Notes: generated by a model from the letters alone, not told the origin. A stretch of DNA of 64,000 nucleotides from an uncultured Spirochaetales bacterium (GCA_944392695.1 CALXXN010000007.1:1-64000), one strand, 5' to 3'. Shown: positions 25,318 through 34,948, numbered from the stretch's first letter. A program made the numbers and translations.

Positions 25318-25354
25318 AAGGCCCCTGTGGAACATCATCCGCAGAGGCCTTTCC
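25318..25354 (+). terminator. argF terminator
   Basis: A stem of about 13 bp with one mismatch (AAGGCC...GGCCTT, 25318-25351) and an AACATCAT loop, followed by TTTCCC. It lies between argF and the convergent broken gene. Confidence 0.75.
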
Positions 25355-25355
25355 C

Positions 25356-26655
25356 TTACCTGGAGCTGTCGTAGATGGTCCAGGATGCATCCGGGTTGTA
25401 ACGTACGCTCAGTGAGATGTATTGGACGTGCTGGTAATACATTCTGGTGACCTACTCTCCACCCTGCCTCACATTGCTGTGAGCCTGGGGATGGAGCTTC
25501 TTCCCGCTCAAGACGCCTGATGGCGCCAGTATCAGCGAGCTATCCCCGCTAGCCCAGCGGTTCAGGATGTCTTTACCCTCATCCAGCAGGTTCTTACAAC
25601 TGTTCTTGTCCCTGTCGTGATGTGTGCCACATGACTGGCATGTCCATTCACGGTCAGAAAGCTTCAGGTCGTGATTGACCTCATGGCACACTGAGCATCG
25701 CTTGCTCGAAGGGAAGAACCTATCGACCTTCACAAGTATCTTCCCACTGTCATTCAGCTTGTAGGTGAGCATGTTCCTCAGTTGTCCATAACCGTTGTCG
25801 TATACGGCCTTCCTGGAACATGTGGCAGTCGTAGGCGATTGTCGTATTGCCCGGTGATTCGAAGATATGATAGCTGAATTCCACACCAAAGTTGACAATC
25901 AAGGCCTGATAGCTGTCCGGGTAGGGGGTGCGTGGTTCCGAGTCCTGGTCGAGCCAGTTTGGAGCGAAGATCCAGGGACGTAGGTTGGTTGTGATCACTG
26001 GTACTGGGAAGTTCATGTCAACATAGACACGTAGCCAGTCGATAGGTCCTATTGAGACACCGATGTCGATTGTGTCCATGCGCTCGTACTTGTATGTGAC
26101 CCAGAAGTTGTTGATCTGGCTTGGATTGATTCTCTTCCAGACAGCATCCCCGTAATGTGAGCAGTAGTGGTGTAGACCTGCACGCAAGGAGAAGACATCT
26201 GCGATGCTCATCGTCAGGTCATAGAAGTACACTCCATCGTAGCCGATCGTATCTGCGAACTCACCTTCCATGTACAAGTTGACTGCCCCCTGCCAGGAGA
26301 AGTCGAAGGAGATGGGGCTGAGCCAGTGGTCGAAGGTGAAGGTATGTCGGAGTATGGAGATCGTCTCACCCAGGTTGATCTCAATCATCATGGGTGCCCC
26401 TGCGAAGGCCTCCGTCAGTGGATACTCCTCAATCACATAGCCATCACCGGTCCAGCCGTCTTGGAGTATGTAGGTGGGAAATAATCCATTGGTGTAGCAA
26501 GCCGGGCTCAGGGCGGGCATGGGCTTGTTCTTGTCAGCAGCGTACTCCTTGTAAATTGGATCGAATGAGAAGAGTTCTAGCTTGTAGTCGAAGTCAGCAC
26601 AGAGTGCTGCTGGAATCAACAAGAACAGTAGTGCGGTGTATAGGATCCGTCGCAT
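25356..26655 (-). pseudogene. Envelope beta-barrel-like protein gene interrupted by a TnpB fragment
   Basis: The N-terminal part (about 26655 to 25804) encodes a signal peptide (MRRILYTALLFLLIPAALCA) and about 265 residues rich in aromatic beta-strands, resembling an outer-membrane or periplasmic protein (possibly DUF1207-like, low certainty). After the residues CHMFQEG the frame runs into an IS200/IS605 TnpB remnant. The missing C-terminus reappears beyond it: MYYQHVQYISLSVRYNPD followed by ASWTIYDSSR and a stop at 25356-25358. Removing the insert would give a gene of about 295 codons. GGAGG lies 9 nt before the ATG at 26655. Function is presumably lost, or a C-terminally altered protein is made. 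Confidence 0.72.
25452..25803 (-). mobile_element. IS200/IS605-type TnpB (OrfB) 3' remnant
   Basis: About 115 codons of the C-terminus of a TnpB RNA-guided nuclease: NGYGQLRNMLTYKL, the zinc-ribbon Cys pairs CSVC and CQSC, and the RuvC-III block HHDRDKNSCKNLL; stop at 25452-25454. The RuvC-I and RuvC-II regions and all of TnpA are absent, so it is inactive. A CTCACA-GCAA-TGTGAG hairpin (25468-25483) near the 3' end fits the right-end stem-loop of such elements, where the omega/guide RNA scaffold normally ends. It is inserted inside the envelope-protein gene; the left junction is placed only to within about 10 bp. Confidence 0.82.
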
Positions 26656-26794
26656 TGGCCATGGCCTCCGTCTGGTATGGACCTGGGTTGGGAAAACCAA
26701 CGGGAAAGACTATGGGTGGTGGGGTGGATCCTGCAAGTCACCACGAAAGATGATCCAAAAGCGATGCATCGTGTTCATCAGATTTGCTTAAATA

Positions 26795-26823
26795 TTGCAC
26801 TGAAAAAAAAAAAATACTATACT
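26795..26823 (+). promoter_or_regulatory. Strong sigma-70 promoter of the 26830-27031 RNA
   Basis: TTGCAC, 17-nt A-rich spacer (a run of twelve A), TATACT. It points away from the broken envelope gene and no coding region follows for 260 bp. Confidence 0.7.
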
Positions 26824-26829
26824 TTATTG

Positions 26830-27031
26830 TAATAGTGGTGTGTAGTACACAGGATATGTTTTTCATGAATTCTGTCTTGTCTTGCACGCCGCTGGTGAGA
26901 TGCCTTTAGCCGCTGACGGCGGCAGACAAGCGTTTCAATCCATCGCACAGGCCGCGTGGCAGAGCGGACTGTGTGGTGGTTTTTCCCCTCCATGCTGGGT
27001 CCTGTTGCAAGAGCAGGCCCCTGTTTTTTTT
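26830..27031 (+). ncRNA. Candidate structured non-coding RNA or long leader
   Basis: From the promoter to the terminator about 200 nt fold into successive hairpins. Hairpin 1 is CTTGTCT/AGACAAG plus GCCGC/GCGGC (26876-26930). Hairpin 2 has 11 pairs, CCATCGCACAG with CTGTGTGGTGG (26940-26979), plus inner CCGC/GCGG, and is followed by five T. The terminator hairpin ends the region. The frames inside have no credible start or SD. It does not show the signatures of 4.5S, tmRNA, RNase P RNA or common riboswitches. It ends 55 bp before the tetR-type gene, so it may be an independent sRNA or that gene's leader. Confidence 0.5.
26997..27031 (+). terminator. Intrinsic terminator before the TetR gene
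   Basis: GGG-T-CCTG and CAGG-CCC form a stem (26997-27020) followed by TG and eight T. It is a strong terminator with no coding gene upstream on this strand, the main reason to suspect an RNA gene. Confidence 0.75.
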
Positions 27032-27086
27032 ATTTACACATTGCAGCCTTCTTGTTTTTTTAGACATTTTCCCGTAACATGTCGAT

Positions 27087-27692
27087 ATGCCTAAGAGGAT
27101 AGACCACGAGGAACGTAAGGAGAAGATCCTTAAGACAGCACTGGAGATTTTCGCACGTGATGGCTACAGGGACGCCAACCTGTCCGTCATCGCAGAACAG
27201 TGTGGTCTTTCGCGTCCGACGCTCTATCAGTATTTCAAGGACAAGGATGAGATTTTCTACTATGCGGTCAAGCTTGTCACAGGGCGGATGTTCACCCGCT
27301 ATGTCGCTGTCGCCTGGGATGAGTCCTATGGTGATTGTATTGACCGTATCGAGTGGATCTGCAATGACATCATCGATGAGGCAGTACGCAATGAGGCTTC
27401 CTTGCAGTCACTGATGGATGTCATGCTCCAGAGTAAAAGGGAGCATGTCGACTTCTCCCGTGTGATTGTCAAGCGTACAATCAAGATGACCATACTCTTC
27501 AAACGCCTCTTGAATGCGGGAATGCATGAGGGCCAGGTCGTCAAGTGTGACGTTGACAAGGTCTCAGGCCACATCTTCACCCTGCTTGAGGCCTTCTGTT
27601 TCCAGATCGCCTTCCTTGGCAACTTCTCGGCTTCCGATTCCAAGGACTTCATCTCCACATATCTTGACGCCTACCGCATCAGGGAAAAGTGA
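27087..27692 (+). CDS. TetR/AcrR-family transcriptional regulator
   Basis: A 201-residue TetR-type repressor. The N-terminal HTH is canonical: ILKTALEIFARDGYRDANLS, then IAEQCGLSRPTLYQYFKDKD (about residues 10-55). The C-terminal helical domain (about 65-200) would bind an unknown ligand and dimerise. The ATG follows a T-rich stretch without a clear SD. Its immediate neighbours are the candidate RNA upstream and clpB 72 bp downstream on the same strand; clpB has its own promoter, so the two are not necessarily co-regulated. No efflux pump or enzyme gene that would indicate its target is adjacent. Confidence 0.88.
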   Translation: MPKRIDHEERKEKILKTALEIFARDGYRDANLSVIAEQCGLSRPTLYQYFKDKDEIFYYAVKLVTGRMFTRYVAVAWDESYGDCIDRIEWICNDIIDEAVRNEASLQSLMDVMLQSKREHVDFSRVIVKRTIKMTILFKRLLNAGMHEGQVVKCDVDKVSGHIFTLLEAFCFQIAFLGNFSASDSKDFISTYLDAYRIREK

Positions 27693-27696
27693 ATAC

Positions 27697-27725
27697 TTGC
27701 CGATTGAGTGCGGTCTTGTTAATTT
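27697..27725 (+). promoter_or_regulatory. Probable clpB promoter
   Basis: TTGCCG, 17 nt, TAATTT in the gap between the tetR-type gene and clpB. No CIRCE element is visible. Confidence 0.45.
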
Positions 27726-27764
27726 AAGCTGCGTGGGCAGACTCCTCCACATGGAGGAAAGAAC

Positions 27765-30335
27765 ATGGATTTCAATAAATTCACAGTAAAGCTGCAGGAA
27801 GCCGTTGAGACGGCTAACAGCTATGCAGGGGAGTGTAAGCACAGCCAGCTGGAGCTTGCACATATACTCCTTGCACTACTTGAGCAGAAGGAAGGTATAA
27901 CCAAGCCGCTGCTTGAGAAGATTGGTGTGTCGACCCAGGCCTTCGAGGATGGGCTCCGCCACATCATAGACGGCCTGCCTAAGGCCTACGGGGATGTGCA
28001 GCGTTCGCTCTCCCAGAACGCATACCAGGTCCTCGACAAGGCTGACAAGGTACGCCGGGATTTCAAGGATGAGTACACGTCGGCAGAACATGTACTCCTT
28101 GCGACGCTCGAGGTGGATTGTCCTGAGCGTGAGGTCTTCATCCACCAGGGTATCACGAAAGAGGCCCTGCAGAAGGCATTGAAGGATGTGCGTGGCAGCC
28201 AGAGGATCACGAACCAGGATCCGGAACAGGGCTACCAGACGTTGAAGAAATACTGTAAGGACCTCACAGCCCTGGCCAGGGAGGGGAAGATGGACCCCGT
28301 CATCGGACGTGACGAGGAGATTCGCCGTGTCATGCAGGTGCTTTGCCGCAAGACGAAGAACAACCCTGTCTTGATTGGTGAGCCTGGTGTCGGCAAGACA
28401 GCCATCGTCGAAGGTCTTGCACAGCGCATAGCCAAGGGAGACGTGCCTGAGAGCCTGAAGTCCAAGAGCCTCCTGTCACTTGACATGGGATCCTTGGTCG
28501 CTGGTGCGAAGTTCCGCGGTGAGTTCGAGGAGAGGCTGAAGGGTGTGATCAACGAGGTCGCACGTAGCGAAGGAGAGGTCATCCTCTTCATCGATGAGCT
28601 TCATACGATTGTAGGTGCTGGTGCCGCTGAGGGCAGTACAGATGCGAGCAACCTGATCAAGCCAGCCCTTGCACGAGGTGAACTGCATGCGATTGGCGCC
28701 ACGACGCTCGATGAGTATCGTAAGTACATCGAGAGTGACAAGGCCCTTGAGAGGAGGTTCCAGCCGGTCTACACGAAGGAGCCTACTGTCGAAGACACCA
28801 TCGCCATACTCCGTGGCCTCCAGCAGCGCTACGAGGTACACCATGGTGTCAGGATCCGTGATGAGGCCCTTGTCGCAGCTGCAACGCTTTCCGACAGGTA
28901 CATCACGAACCGTTTCCTGCCTGACAAGGCGATCGACTTGGTAGATGAGGCTGCTAGCCAGCTGAAGATGGAAATCGAGAGCCAGCCCGTCGAACTGGAC
29001 AAGATCGACCGTAAGATGCTCCAGCTTTCTGTTGAGAAGAGCGCTCTTTCACGTGAGAGTGATGAGGCAAGCAAGGAGAGGCTTGAGAAGATCGACCAGG
29101 AACTTGCAGAACTCCAAGGGCGTCATGACGCCATGCATCTGCAGTGGACGAACGAGAAGGATGCGATCAATGGTGTCAAGGAACTCAAGGCTGAAATCGA
29201 GCGTCTGTCCGCCGAACAGCAGTTGTGCGAGAGGGAAGGCAACCTGAACAGGGCTGCTGAGATCAAGTACGCCTTGATTCCAGCCAAGCAGAAGGAGATC
29301 GCCGCCAAGGAGGACACCCTCAAGGAGATCCAGAAGGACGATCACCGCCTGCTCCGCGAGGAGGTCACTGAAGATGATATCGCACGCATCGTCTCCTCTT
29401 GGACCGGCGTGCCTGTCAGCAGGATGCTCTCAAGTGAGATGGAGAAGTACCTGAATCTTGAGAAGACGCTCCAGGAGGAGGTCATCGGACAGGATGAGGC
29501 GATCAGTGCTGTCGCAAACGCGATCAGGCGTAACAAGACAGGTATCGGCGACGAACACCGTCCGCTGGGCAGCTTCCTCTTCGCAGGTCCTACTGGTGTA
29601 GGTAAAACGCTCCTGGCAAAGAAGCTCGCCGCCTTCCTCTTTGATGATGAGAAGGCCCTGACAAGGATAGACATGTCTGAGTATATGGAGAAGCACTCTG
29701 TATCCAGGTTGATTGGAGCCCCTCCCGGGTATGTCGGTTACGACCAGGGTGGACAGTTGACAGAGGTCGTCAGGCGCCGTCCTTATTCCGTCATCCTCTT
29801 TGATGAGATTGAGAAGGCGCATCCAGATGTGTTTAATGTCCTCTTGCAGGTCCTTGATGATGGACGCCTGACCGATGGCCAGGGACGTGTCGTGGACTTC
29901 ACCAACACCATCATCATCATGACGAGCAACCTGGGCAGCAAGCAGATCCTGGAAGAGGGTGGCAAGGTCAACAAGGAAGAGGTCTTGTCAATCATCGAAG
30001 GCTCCTTCAAGCCCGAGTTCATCAACAGGATCGATGAAATCGTCGTCTTCAACCCGCTTGGTCCTGAGCAGGTCAGGAAGATCGTCACCCTGCAGCTCAA
30101 GTTGCTTGCCGGACGCCTCGAGCGCCGTGGCTACAGCCTGACCTGGGATGAGGATGTGGCTTCATTCATCGCCCGTGTCGGTTTCGACCCGACATATGGT
30201 GCACGTCCAATCAGGAGGGCGGTGCAGAATGAGATCGAGAACCCATTGGCCAAGGCCATGCTCTCAGGCACGCTCACAACAGAGCGTCCAATACTGCTGA
30301 CACTGTCCGGAGAGGATGTCGTGATCAGCCAGTGA
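27765..30335 (+). CDS. clpB: Disaggregase chaperone ClpB
   Basis: Hsp100 AAA+ unfoldase that, with DnaK, pulls polypeptides out of aggregates. The 856-residue order is complete: N domain (1-150), AAA-1 with Walker A GEPGVGKT near residue 205, the M-domain coiled coil (about 400-520) that marks ClpB/ClpC and distinguishes it from ClpA, and AAA-2 with Walker A GPTGVGKT near 607 and the sensor/arginine-finger region after it. No IGF/IGL-type ClpP-binding loop was seen, consistent with a non-proteolytic role. GGAGGAAAG precedes the ATG. Monocistronic. Confidence 0.95.
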   Translation: MDFNKFTVKLQEAVETANSYAGECKHSQLELAHILLALLEQKEGITKPLLEKIGVSTQAFEDGLRHIIDGLPKAYGDVQRSLSQNAYQVLDKADKVRRDFKDEYTSAEHVLLATLEVDCPEREVFIHQGITKEALQKALKDVRGSQRITNQDPEQGYQTLKKYCKDLTALAREGKMDPVIGRDEEIRRVMQVLCRKTKNNPVLIGEPGVGKTAIVEGLAQRIAKGDVPESLKSKSLLSLDMGSLVAGAKFRGEFEERLKGVINEVARSEGEVILFIDELHTIVGAGAAEGSTDASNLIKPALARGELHAIGATTLDEYRKYIESDKALERRFQPVYTKEPTVEDTIAILRGLQQRYEVHHGVRIRDEALVAAATLSDRYITNRFLPDKAIDLVDEAASQLKMEIESQPVELDKIDRKMLQLSVEKSALSRESDEASKERLEKIDQELAELQGRHDAMHLQWTNEKDAINGVKELKAEIERLSAEQQLCEREGNLNRAAEIKYALIPAKQKEIAAKEDTLKEIQKDDHRLLREEVTEDDIARIVSSWTGVPVSRMLSSEMEKYLNLEKTLQEEVIGQDEAISAVANAIRRNKTGIGDEHRPLGSFLFAGPTGVGKTLLAKKLAAFLFDDEKALTRIDMSEYMEKHSVSRLIGAPPGYVGYDQGGQLTEVVRRRPYSVILFDEIEKAHPDVFNVLLQVLDDGRLTDGQGRVVDFTNTIIIMTSNLGSKQILEEGGKVNKEEVLSIIEGSFKPEFINRIDEIVVFNPLGPEQVRKIVTLQLKLLAGRLERRGYSLTWDEDVASFIARVGFDPTYGARPIRRAVQNEIENPLAKAMLSGTLTTERPILLTLSGEDVVISQ

Positions 30336-30345
30336 CAATCATCAA

Positions 30346-30374
30346 CTGACGCCACCCGTCCTGGGCGGCGTCAG
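30346..30374. terminator. Bidirectional hairpin between clpB and the nucleotidyltransferase gene
   Basis: CTGACGCC and GGCGTCAG form an 8-bp stem, with flanking AA/TT pairs, between convergent genes. It slightly overlaps the nucleotidyltransferase stop. Confidence 0.65.
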
Positions 30375-30949
30375 TTTCCCTTGGCCTCCAGCATGCGTGT
30401 GACTTTGACCAGGTCGGCCTTTGTGTCGACATCTGTCCGCACATTGGGACCTGCCTGGTAGAAGTCATGGGCGTTGAAACGGACCAGGTCACGAAGCCTG
30501 GTGCTCTTGTCCTTCCTATACATCATCACCAGGTCTTGTGAGAGGGCGACCGGGTGTCCTGCACCCTCCCTTGTGAAGGGGCGGGCGGCCAGATGCCCTT
30601 CCAAGTGCCTCCCACATTCCTCGTAGTCCGCTTTCCTTATCAACGGCAGGTCCCCGGGGAGGATCATCAGCGGTCCATCGACCACTGAGAGGGCGGCTCT
30701 TATCGATGACTCCTGGCCTGTCCCATAGTCTGGGTTGTGTATCAAATGGACAGGGTAGGAGGATAGGAAGGCGTCCATCTCTGTCTTCATATGCCCTGTG
30801 ACGACCCAGATGGATTTTGTGTATTCCAAGGCATGTTCCAGCGTCCATGCGAGCAGGGGCCGGCCCACTATGGGCATCAACAACTTGTTGCCCCCGTCTC
30901 CCATCCTGGTTGAAAGCCCTGCTGCAAGTATGATCACATTCATGGACAT
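30371..30949 (-). CDS. MobA/MocA-like nucleotidyltransferase
   Basis: An NTP-transferase of the MobA-like superfamily. The 192-residue protein has the signature LAAGLSTRMG...NKLLMPIVGRPLL (nucleotide-binding loop and catalytic Lys), then PGDLPLI and GAGHPVALS, characteristic of the MocA/CoxC/MobA group that attaches CTP or GTP to molybdopterin. No molybdenum-cofactor or xanthine-dehydrogenase genes are nearby, so the substrate is unproven; other sugar or cofactor nucleotidylyltransferases share this fold. The ATG at 30949 has GAGGTG 6 nt upstream; a GTG at 30958 and an ATG at 30943 are the alternatives. Divergent from the DUF554 gene. Confidence 0.82.
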   Translation of the reverse strand: MSMNVIILAAGLSTRMGDGGNKLLMPIVGRPLLAWTLEHALEYTKSIWVVTGHMKTEMDAFLSSYPVHLIHNPDYGTGQESSIRAALSVVDGPLMILPGDLPLIRKADYEECGRHLEGHLAARPFTREGAGHPVALSQDLVMMYRKDKSTRLRDLVRFNAHDFYQAGPNVRTDVDTKADLVKVTRMLEAKGN

Positions 30950-30978
30950 CTTTGCCACCTCGGTGCTAGGATTTTGTC

Positions 30979-31662
30979 ATGTCAGCTACCATCATAAACG
31001 CTCTTGCCGTCCTTGCCGGTACCGCATTGGGCCTGCTCTTCGGCAAACGCATGAGCCCCTCATTCCGCGACATCGTCATGCTGTCGTCTGGTGTTGTCAC
31101 CTTGGTCCTCGGAGTGCAGATGGCCTTGGCCGTCCCCTCTGCTGTAGCAGCGCTCTTCTCCATCCTGCTTGGAGGCTTTATTGGACATGCCTTGCGGCTT
31201 GAGGACAGGATCGAGGCGCTGGGAAACAAGCTTGGAGGCCGGGCTGGTGGCTCTGATTTCGGCAAGGGCTTCCTCAATGCCTCCCTTCTTTTCTGCACCG
31301 GTTCCATGAGCATAATCGGTTCGATCGAGGCTGGTACAAGCGGGGACATGGAACTGATCCTGGTCAAGAGTGTCATGGATGGTTTCATGGCCATAGTCTT
31401 CGCCGCAGCCTATGGGAAGGGCGTCGCGGCATCAGTCCTGACAATCCTCGTCTACCAAGGTTTCTTCACATTGCTTGGTGGTTGGATAGAGCCATTGCTC
31501 GGGGAGGTCGGGATCACTGCTATGAGCGCAGTTGGTGGTTTCCTCCTTGTCTTCCTCGCCCTGGGACTAATGGGGGTAAAGAGCGTGAGGACAGGCAACT
31601 TCCTGCCAGCCCTCGTTTTCGCACCAATCATGCAGGCCCTCTATGGGCTCCTTCCACTGTGA
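30979..31662 (+). CDS. DUF554-family membrane protein
   Basis: A 227-residue integral membrane protein of the DUF554 (YdfK-like) family. About six or seven hydrophobic segments are visible, with family motifs GTALGLLFGKRM near the N-terminus, LLFCTGSMSIIGSIEAGTSG in the middle and VGGFLLVFLALGLMG near the end. Function unknown; a transporter-like role has been guessed for the family from topology only. It is followed 14 bp later by thpR on the same strand, so the two probably form an operon. Its start codon lies 29 bp from the divergent nucleotidyltransferase start, leaving very little room for promoters. Confidence 0.88.
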   Translation: MSATIINALAVLAGTALGLLFGKRMSPSFRDIVMLSSGVVTLVLGVQMALAVPSAVAALFSILLGGFIGHALRLEDRIEALGNKLGGRAGGSDFGKGFLNASLLFCTGSMSIIGSIEAGTSGDMELILVKSVMDGFMAIVFAAAYGKGVAASVLTILVYQGFFTLLGGWIEPLLGEVGITAMSAVGGFLLVFLALGLMGVKSVRTGNFLPALVFAPIMQALYGLLPL

Positions 31663-31676
31663 GTTATCATTGAGCC

Positions 31677-32201
31677 ATGAGATTGTTCATCGCATGTCTC
31701 TTTGATGATGAGACGCTTGATGCCTTATGTGCTTTGCGTGATGACCTCCACCTGGTGGCAGGACGTGCCTCATACACTGTGAAGGAGAACCTACACCTCA
31801 CATTGGAATTCCTCGGGGAATGTGACGGGCGGCAGGCTGATGATCTCGCCAGGCTCATCGAAAACCTGGACTTCGAAGCCATGGAGCTTGTCTTCAACAA
31901 GGCAGGTTGTTTCCGTGGCCGTGATGGGGACACCTGGTGGACGGCTCCGAAGCCTGACAAAGACCTGTTCAGGCTTCATTCATCCCTGATGGCTGGACTT
32001 GCTGATCTTGGTTTCAAGCCTTCCCACCGCGGTCCGTACAAACCTCATGTGACACTGGCCCGCAGGGTAGGGCCTGTGGCCTTCCATCAGGTCCATCCTG
32101 TTATTGCGGTGGTGAGGAAGGCCGCCCTGATGCTCAGTGAGCGCACGACGTATGGCATGCTCTATACTCCACTATATGTGAAAGAGGCCGCCCATCACTG
32201 A
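31677..32201 (+). CDS. thpR: RNA 2',3'-cyclic phosphodiesterase (LigT/2H family)
   Basis: A 2H phosphoesterase of 174 residues. The two catalytic H-x-T/S-x motifs are HLTLEFLG (near residue 40) and HVTLAR (near 124), placed as in ThpR/LigT proteins that hydrolyse RNA 2',3'-cyclic phosphate ends to 2'-phosphate. The opening MRLFIACLFDDETLDAL is typical of the family. The physiological substrate is generally unclear. It starts 14 bp after the DUF554 gene and ends inside a hairpin shared with the convergent glgP. Confidence 0.9.
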   Translation: MRLFIACLFDDETLDALCALRDDLHLVAGRASYTVKENLHLTLEFLGECDGRQADDLARLIENLDFEAMELVFNKAGCFRGRDGDTWWTAPKPDKDLFRLHSSLMAGLADLGFKPSHRGPYKPHVTLARRVGPVAFHQVHPVIAVVRKAALMLSERTTYGMLYTPLYVKEAAHH

Positions 32202-32209
32202 GCGGCCTC
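32184..32209. terminator. Hairpin between convergent thpR and glgP
   Basis: GAGGCCGC (32184-32191) and GCGGCCTC (32202-32209) form an 8-bp stem that overlaps the thpR stop and lies 17 nt from the glgP stop. Confidence 0.6.
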
Positions 32210-32225
32210 CTTCATCATCATTTCC

Positions 32226-34748
32226 TTATTTGCGGAAAATCGGGTTGTAGGCATCTTCGAGCACAGTGTCCTTCGTGCTTCGTTTCACCGGGCAGGGCTT
32301 CACATGCCAGATCTCATCAGCGTACTCCTTGATTGTACGGTCGGAGGAGAACTTGCCTGATGCGGCGATGTTGAGGATGGCCTTGCGGTTGAAGCTGTCC
32401 GGGTCTGTCCTGTAGAGGTTGGTCGCCTCGTTGTGCCTGTCGTGGTACATCCTGAGGTCGGCGAAGATGCAGTATTTGTCACCCTGTTCGAAGAGGCTGC
32501 GGCGCAGCGGTTCGAAGATGTTCGGCTCATTCAGGTTGAAATGATTCGAATCAATCAAGGTGATGACATGCTGGATCAGCTCATCCTTCTGGACCCACTC
32601 GGAAGGCCTGTAATCCTTCTTCAGCTCTGTGATCTCCTCTTCGGTGTGGCCGAAGATGAAGATGTTGTCCATGCCGACTTCCTCTGCGATTTCCACATTG
32701 GCTCCATCCAGCGTGCCCATCGTCAGGGCACCATTGACCATGAACTTCATGTTGCCTGTGCCGGAAGCTTCGAGTCCTGCAGTGGAGATCTGTTCTGAGA
32801 TGTTGGTCGCTGGTATGATGTTCTCAGCCATCGTGACCCTGTAGTTGGGCATGAAGTAGACAGACAGGAGGCCCTTTACCGCCGGGTCATGGTTGATCAC
32901 ATGTGCGATGTTGTTGATGAACTTGATGATCAGCTTCGCATTGACATAGCCAGGAGCTGCCTTGCCGCCGAAGAGGAAGGTGGTCGGTGGGAATGAGGCG
33001 GCGTAGCTGGCATCGTTCTTCAACCTGTCGTAGATCATGAGTATGTCGAGGGCGTTCATTAACTGCCTCTTGTACTCATGGATCCTCTTCACCTGGACAT
33101 CGAAGAGCATGTCCGGGTTGACGATGATGCCGCTGTCACGGCGCAGGAAGCCTGCCGCGCGGACCTTGGCCTCGTTCTTTATCTTGGCGAAATCCTCCCT
33201 GAAGGCCTTGTCATCAGCGAAAGGTGCCAGCTTGGAGATTTGTGAGAAGTCTGTGATCCAGCCATCGCCAATGGCTTCAGTGATCTTGGCGGCGAGGGCG
33301 GGATTCGCATCCAGCAGCCAGCGGCGCTGGGTTATTCCATTCGTCTTGTTGTTGAAGCGCTCTGGGAAGATCAGGTTGAACTCAGGGAACATCTCGCTCT
33401 TCAAGAGGTCGCTGTGGAGCTGGGCGACGCCGTTCGTGCTGTGGGTGCCGATGATGGCGAGGTTGGCCATGCGGACCTGCTTGGGGTTTGACTCCTCGAT
33501 AATCGAGATCTTGGCGATCTTGTCGCTCTGGAGCGGGAAGTGTGAGACGGCCTCCTGGAGGAAGCGGTGGTTGATCTCATAGATGATCTGCATATGGCGT
33601 GGCAGGAGGGACTCGAGCATGGGGATCGACCACTTCTCGAGGGCTTCCGGCATCAGTGTATGGTTGGTGTAACCCATCGTCCGCACAGTGATGTCCCAGG
33701 CATCATCCCAGCTCAGGCCTTCCTGGTCGATCAGGATCCTCATCAGTTCAGGTACGGCGATCGAGGGATGCGTGTCGTTCAGCTGGATCGCAGCCTCGTC
33801 AGGGAACTTGGACCAGGAGTACTTCTCCTTGCGCTTGAAGCGGCGGACGATGTCTGCCAGTGAACAGGCGACAAAGAAATACTGCTGCTTCAGCCTCAGT
33901 TCCTTGCCCATGTAGAGCGTGTCGTTGGGGTAGAGGACCTGTGAGATGTTCTCTGCGTTGATCTTGTGCCTGACTGCCTCGGTGTAGTCACCGGAGTTGA
34001 ACTCCTGGAAGGAGAACTCCATCGGGCTCTGGGCCGACCAGAGACGGAGCGTGTTGATCGTCTTACCCCCGTATCCGATGACTGGTGTGTCATAAGCCAT
34101 GCCATTGACCTGTTCGGCAGGGATCCATTTGAAGATGTCGCGTCCGTTCTCACGGATGACCTTGACCTCACCGCCGAAGTAGACAGGATAGACCAGGTCG
34201 CTCCTCTTCAGCTCCCAAGGGTTGCCATCCTTGAGCCAGCTGTCAGGTTGTTCGACCTGCCAGCCATTACGTACCTGCTGGTTGAAGATGCCATAGTTGT
34301 AACGTATGCCATAACCATAGGCAGGGATCTCAAGGGTGGCGAGTGAGTCGAGGAAACAGGCTGCCAGACGGCCCAGTCCTCCATTTCCAAGACCTGCGTC
34401 AGGTTCCTGGTCGACCAGGTCTTCGAGTTGGTAGCCAAGGCTCGAGAGGGCGTCCCTTACAGGCTTCTCAAGACCAAGGTTGATGATGTTGTTCGTCATG
34501 GCGCGGCCCATGAGGAACTCGAGTGAGAGGTAATAGACCCTCTTGGCGCTCTTGGCCCTCTGGGTCTTGCGGGAGAGGTCCCACTGGTGGATCACACGGT
34601 CACGGATGGCCATTGCAAGGGCCTGGTAGCGTGCACCTTCTGTTGTGTGATAGACATCGGCGTCGAAGTTGTACTTCAGCTGTTCTGCGAAGTCCTGGGC
34701 GATGTCCTTCGCGCTGCGTCCGTAACGTGTACGGGGTTCTGTAGACAT
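32226..34748 (-). CDS. glgP: Glycogen/alpha-glucan phosphorylase
   Basis: Phosphorolysis of alpha-1,4-glucans to glucose-1-phosphate with pyridoxal phosphate as cofactor. From the ATG at 34748 the protein is 840 residues, normal for the family; the frame is open 32 codons further up, but AGGAGG sits just before this ATG and the extension looks non-family. The PLP-site block EASGTGNMKFMVNGALTMGT is near residue 660 with the cofactor Lys, and family motifs such as NGGLGRLAACFLDS and LNDTHPSIAVPELMRILID are intact. It is a single gene, not part of a glg cluster. Convergent with thpR. Confidence 0.95.
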   Translation of the reverse strand: MSTEPRTRYGRSAKDIAQDFAEQLKYNFDADVYHTTEGARYQALAMAIRDRVIHQWDLSRKTQRAKSAKRVYYLSLEFLMGRAMTNNIINLGLEKPVRDALSSLGYQLEDLVDQEPDAGLGNGGLGRLAACFLDSLATLEIPAYGYGIRYNYGIFNQQVRNGWQVEQPDSWLKDGNPWELKRSDLVYPVYFGGEVKVIRENGRDIFKWIPAEQVNGMAYDTPVIGYGGKTINTLRLWSAQSPMEFSFQEFNSGDYTEAVRHKINAENISQVLYPNDTLYMGKELRLKQQYFFVACSLADIVRRFKRKEKYSWSKFPDEAAIQLNDTHPSIAVPELMRILIDQEGLSWDDAWDITVRTMGYTNHTLMPEALEKWSIPMLESLLPRHMQIIYEINHRFLQEAVSHFPLQSDKIAKISIIEESNPKQVRMANLAIIGTHSTNGVAQLHSDLLKSEMFPEFNLIFPERFNNKTNGITQRRWLLDANPALAAKITEAIGDGWITDFSQISKLAPFADDKAFREDFAKIKNEAKVRAAGFLRRDSGIIVNPDMLFDVQVKRIHEYKRQLMNALDILMIYDRLKNDASYAASFPPTTFLFGGKAAPGYVNAKLIIKFINNIAHVINHDPAVKGLLSVYFMPNYRVTMAENIIPATNISEQISTAGLEASGTGNMKFMVNGALTMGTLDGANVEIAEEVGMDNIFIFGHTEEEITELKKDYRPSEWVQKDELIQHVITLIDSNHFNLNEPNIFEPLRRSLFEQGDKYCIFADLRMYHDRHNEATNLYRTDPDSFNRKAILNIAASGKFSSDRTIKEYADEIWHVKPCPVKRSTKDTVLEDAYNPIFRK

Positions 34749-34918
34749 GCTGCCTCCTGTTTTTCGTATATGGAACGCGATTACTCTATAGGATTGGCAA
34801 AGTGTGCGCAAGAGCCTTTTCCAACATGCACATTCTTCTGACATGATGAATTAGTAGAGCTGTCTTAAGATTCCTCGGAGCTTATTGGAAGTGATATGGA
34901 AAACATTTGGTTTCTTTA

Positions 34919-34948
34919 TTGACAAGCTTCACCCCCTTCTGATATCTT
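34919..34948 (+). promoter_or_regulatory. Promoter of the tRNA-Thr/rpmG/tRNA-Trp/secE/nusG unit
   Basis: Perfect -35 TTGACA, 18-nt spacer, TATCTT, 58 nt upstream of tRNA-Thr. All genes to nusG follow on the same strand without a clear terminator. Confidence 0.65.

Noticed and set aside
26882-27094. 70-codon plus-strand frame across the candidate RNA
   Set aside because: No SD, runs through two hairpins and a terminator, and overlaps the tetR-type start.
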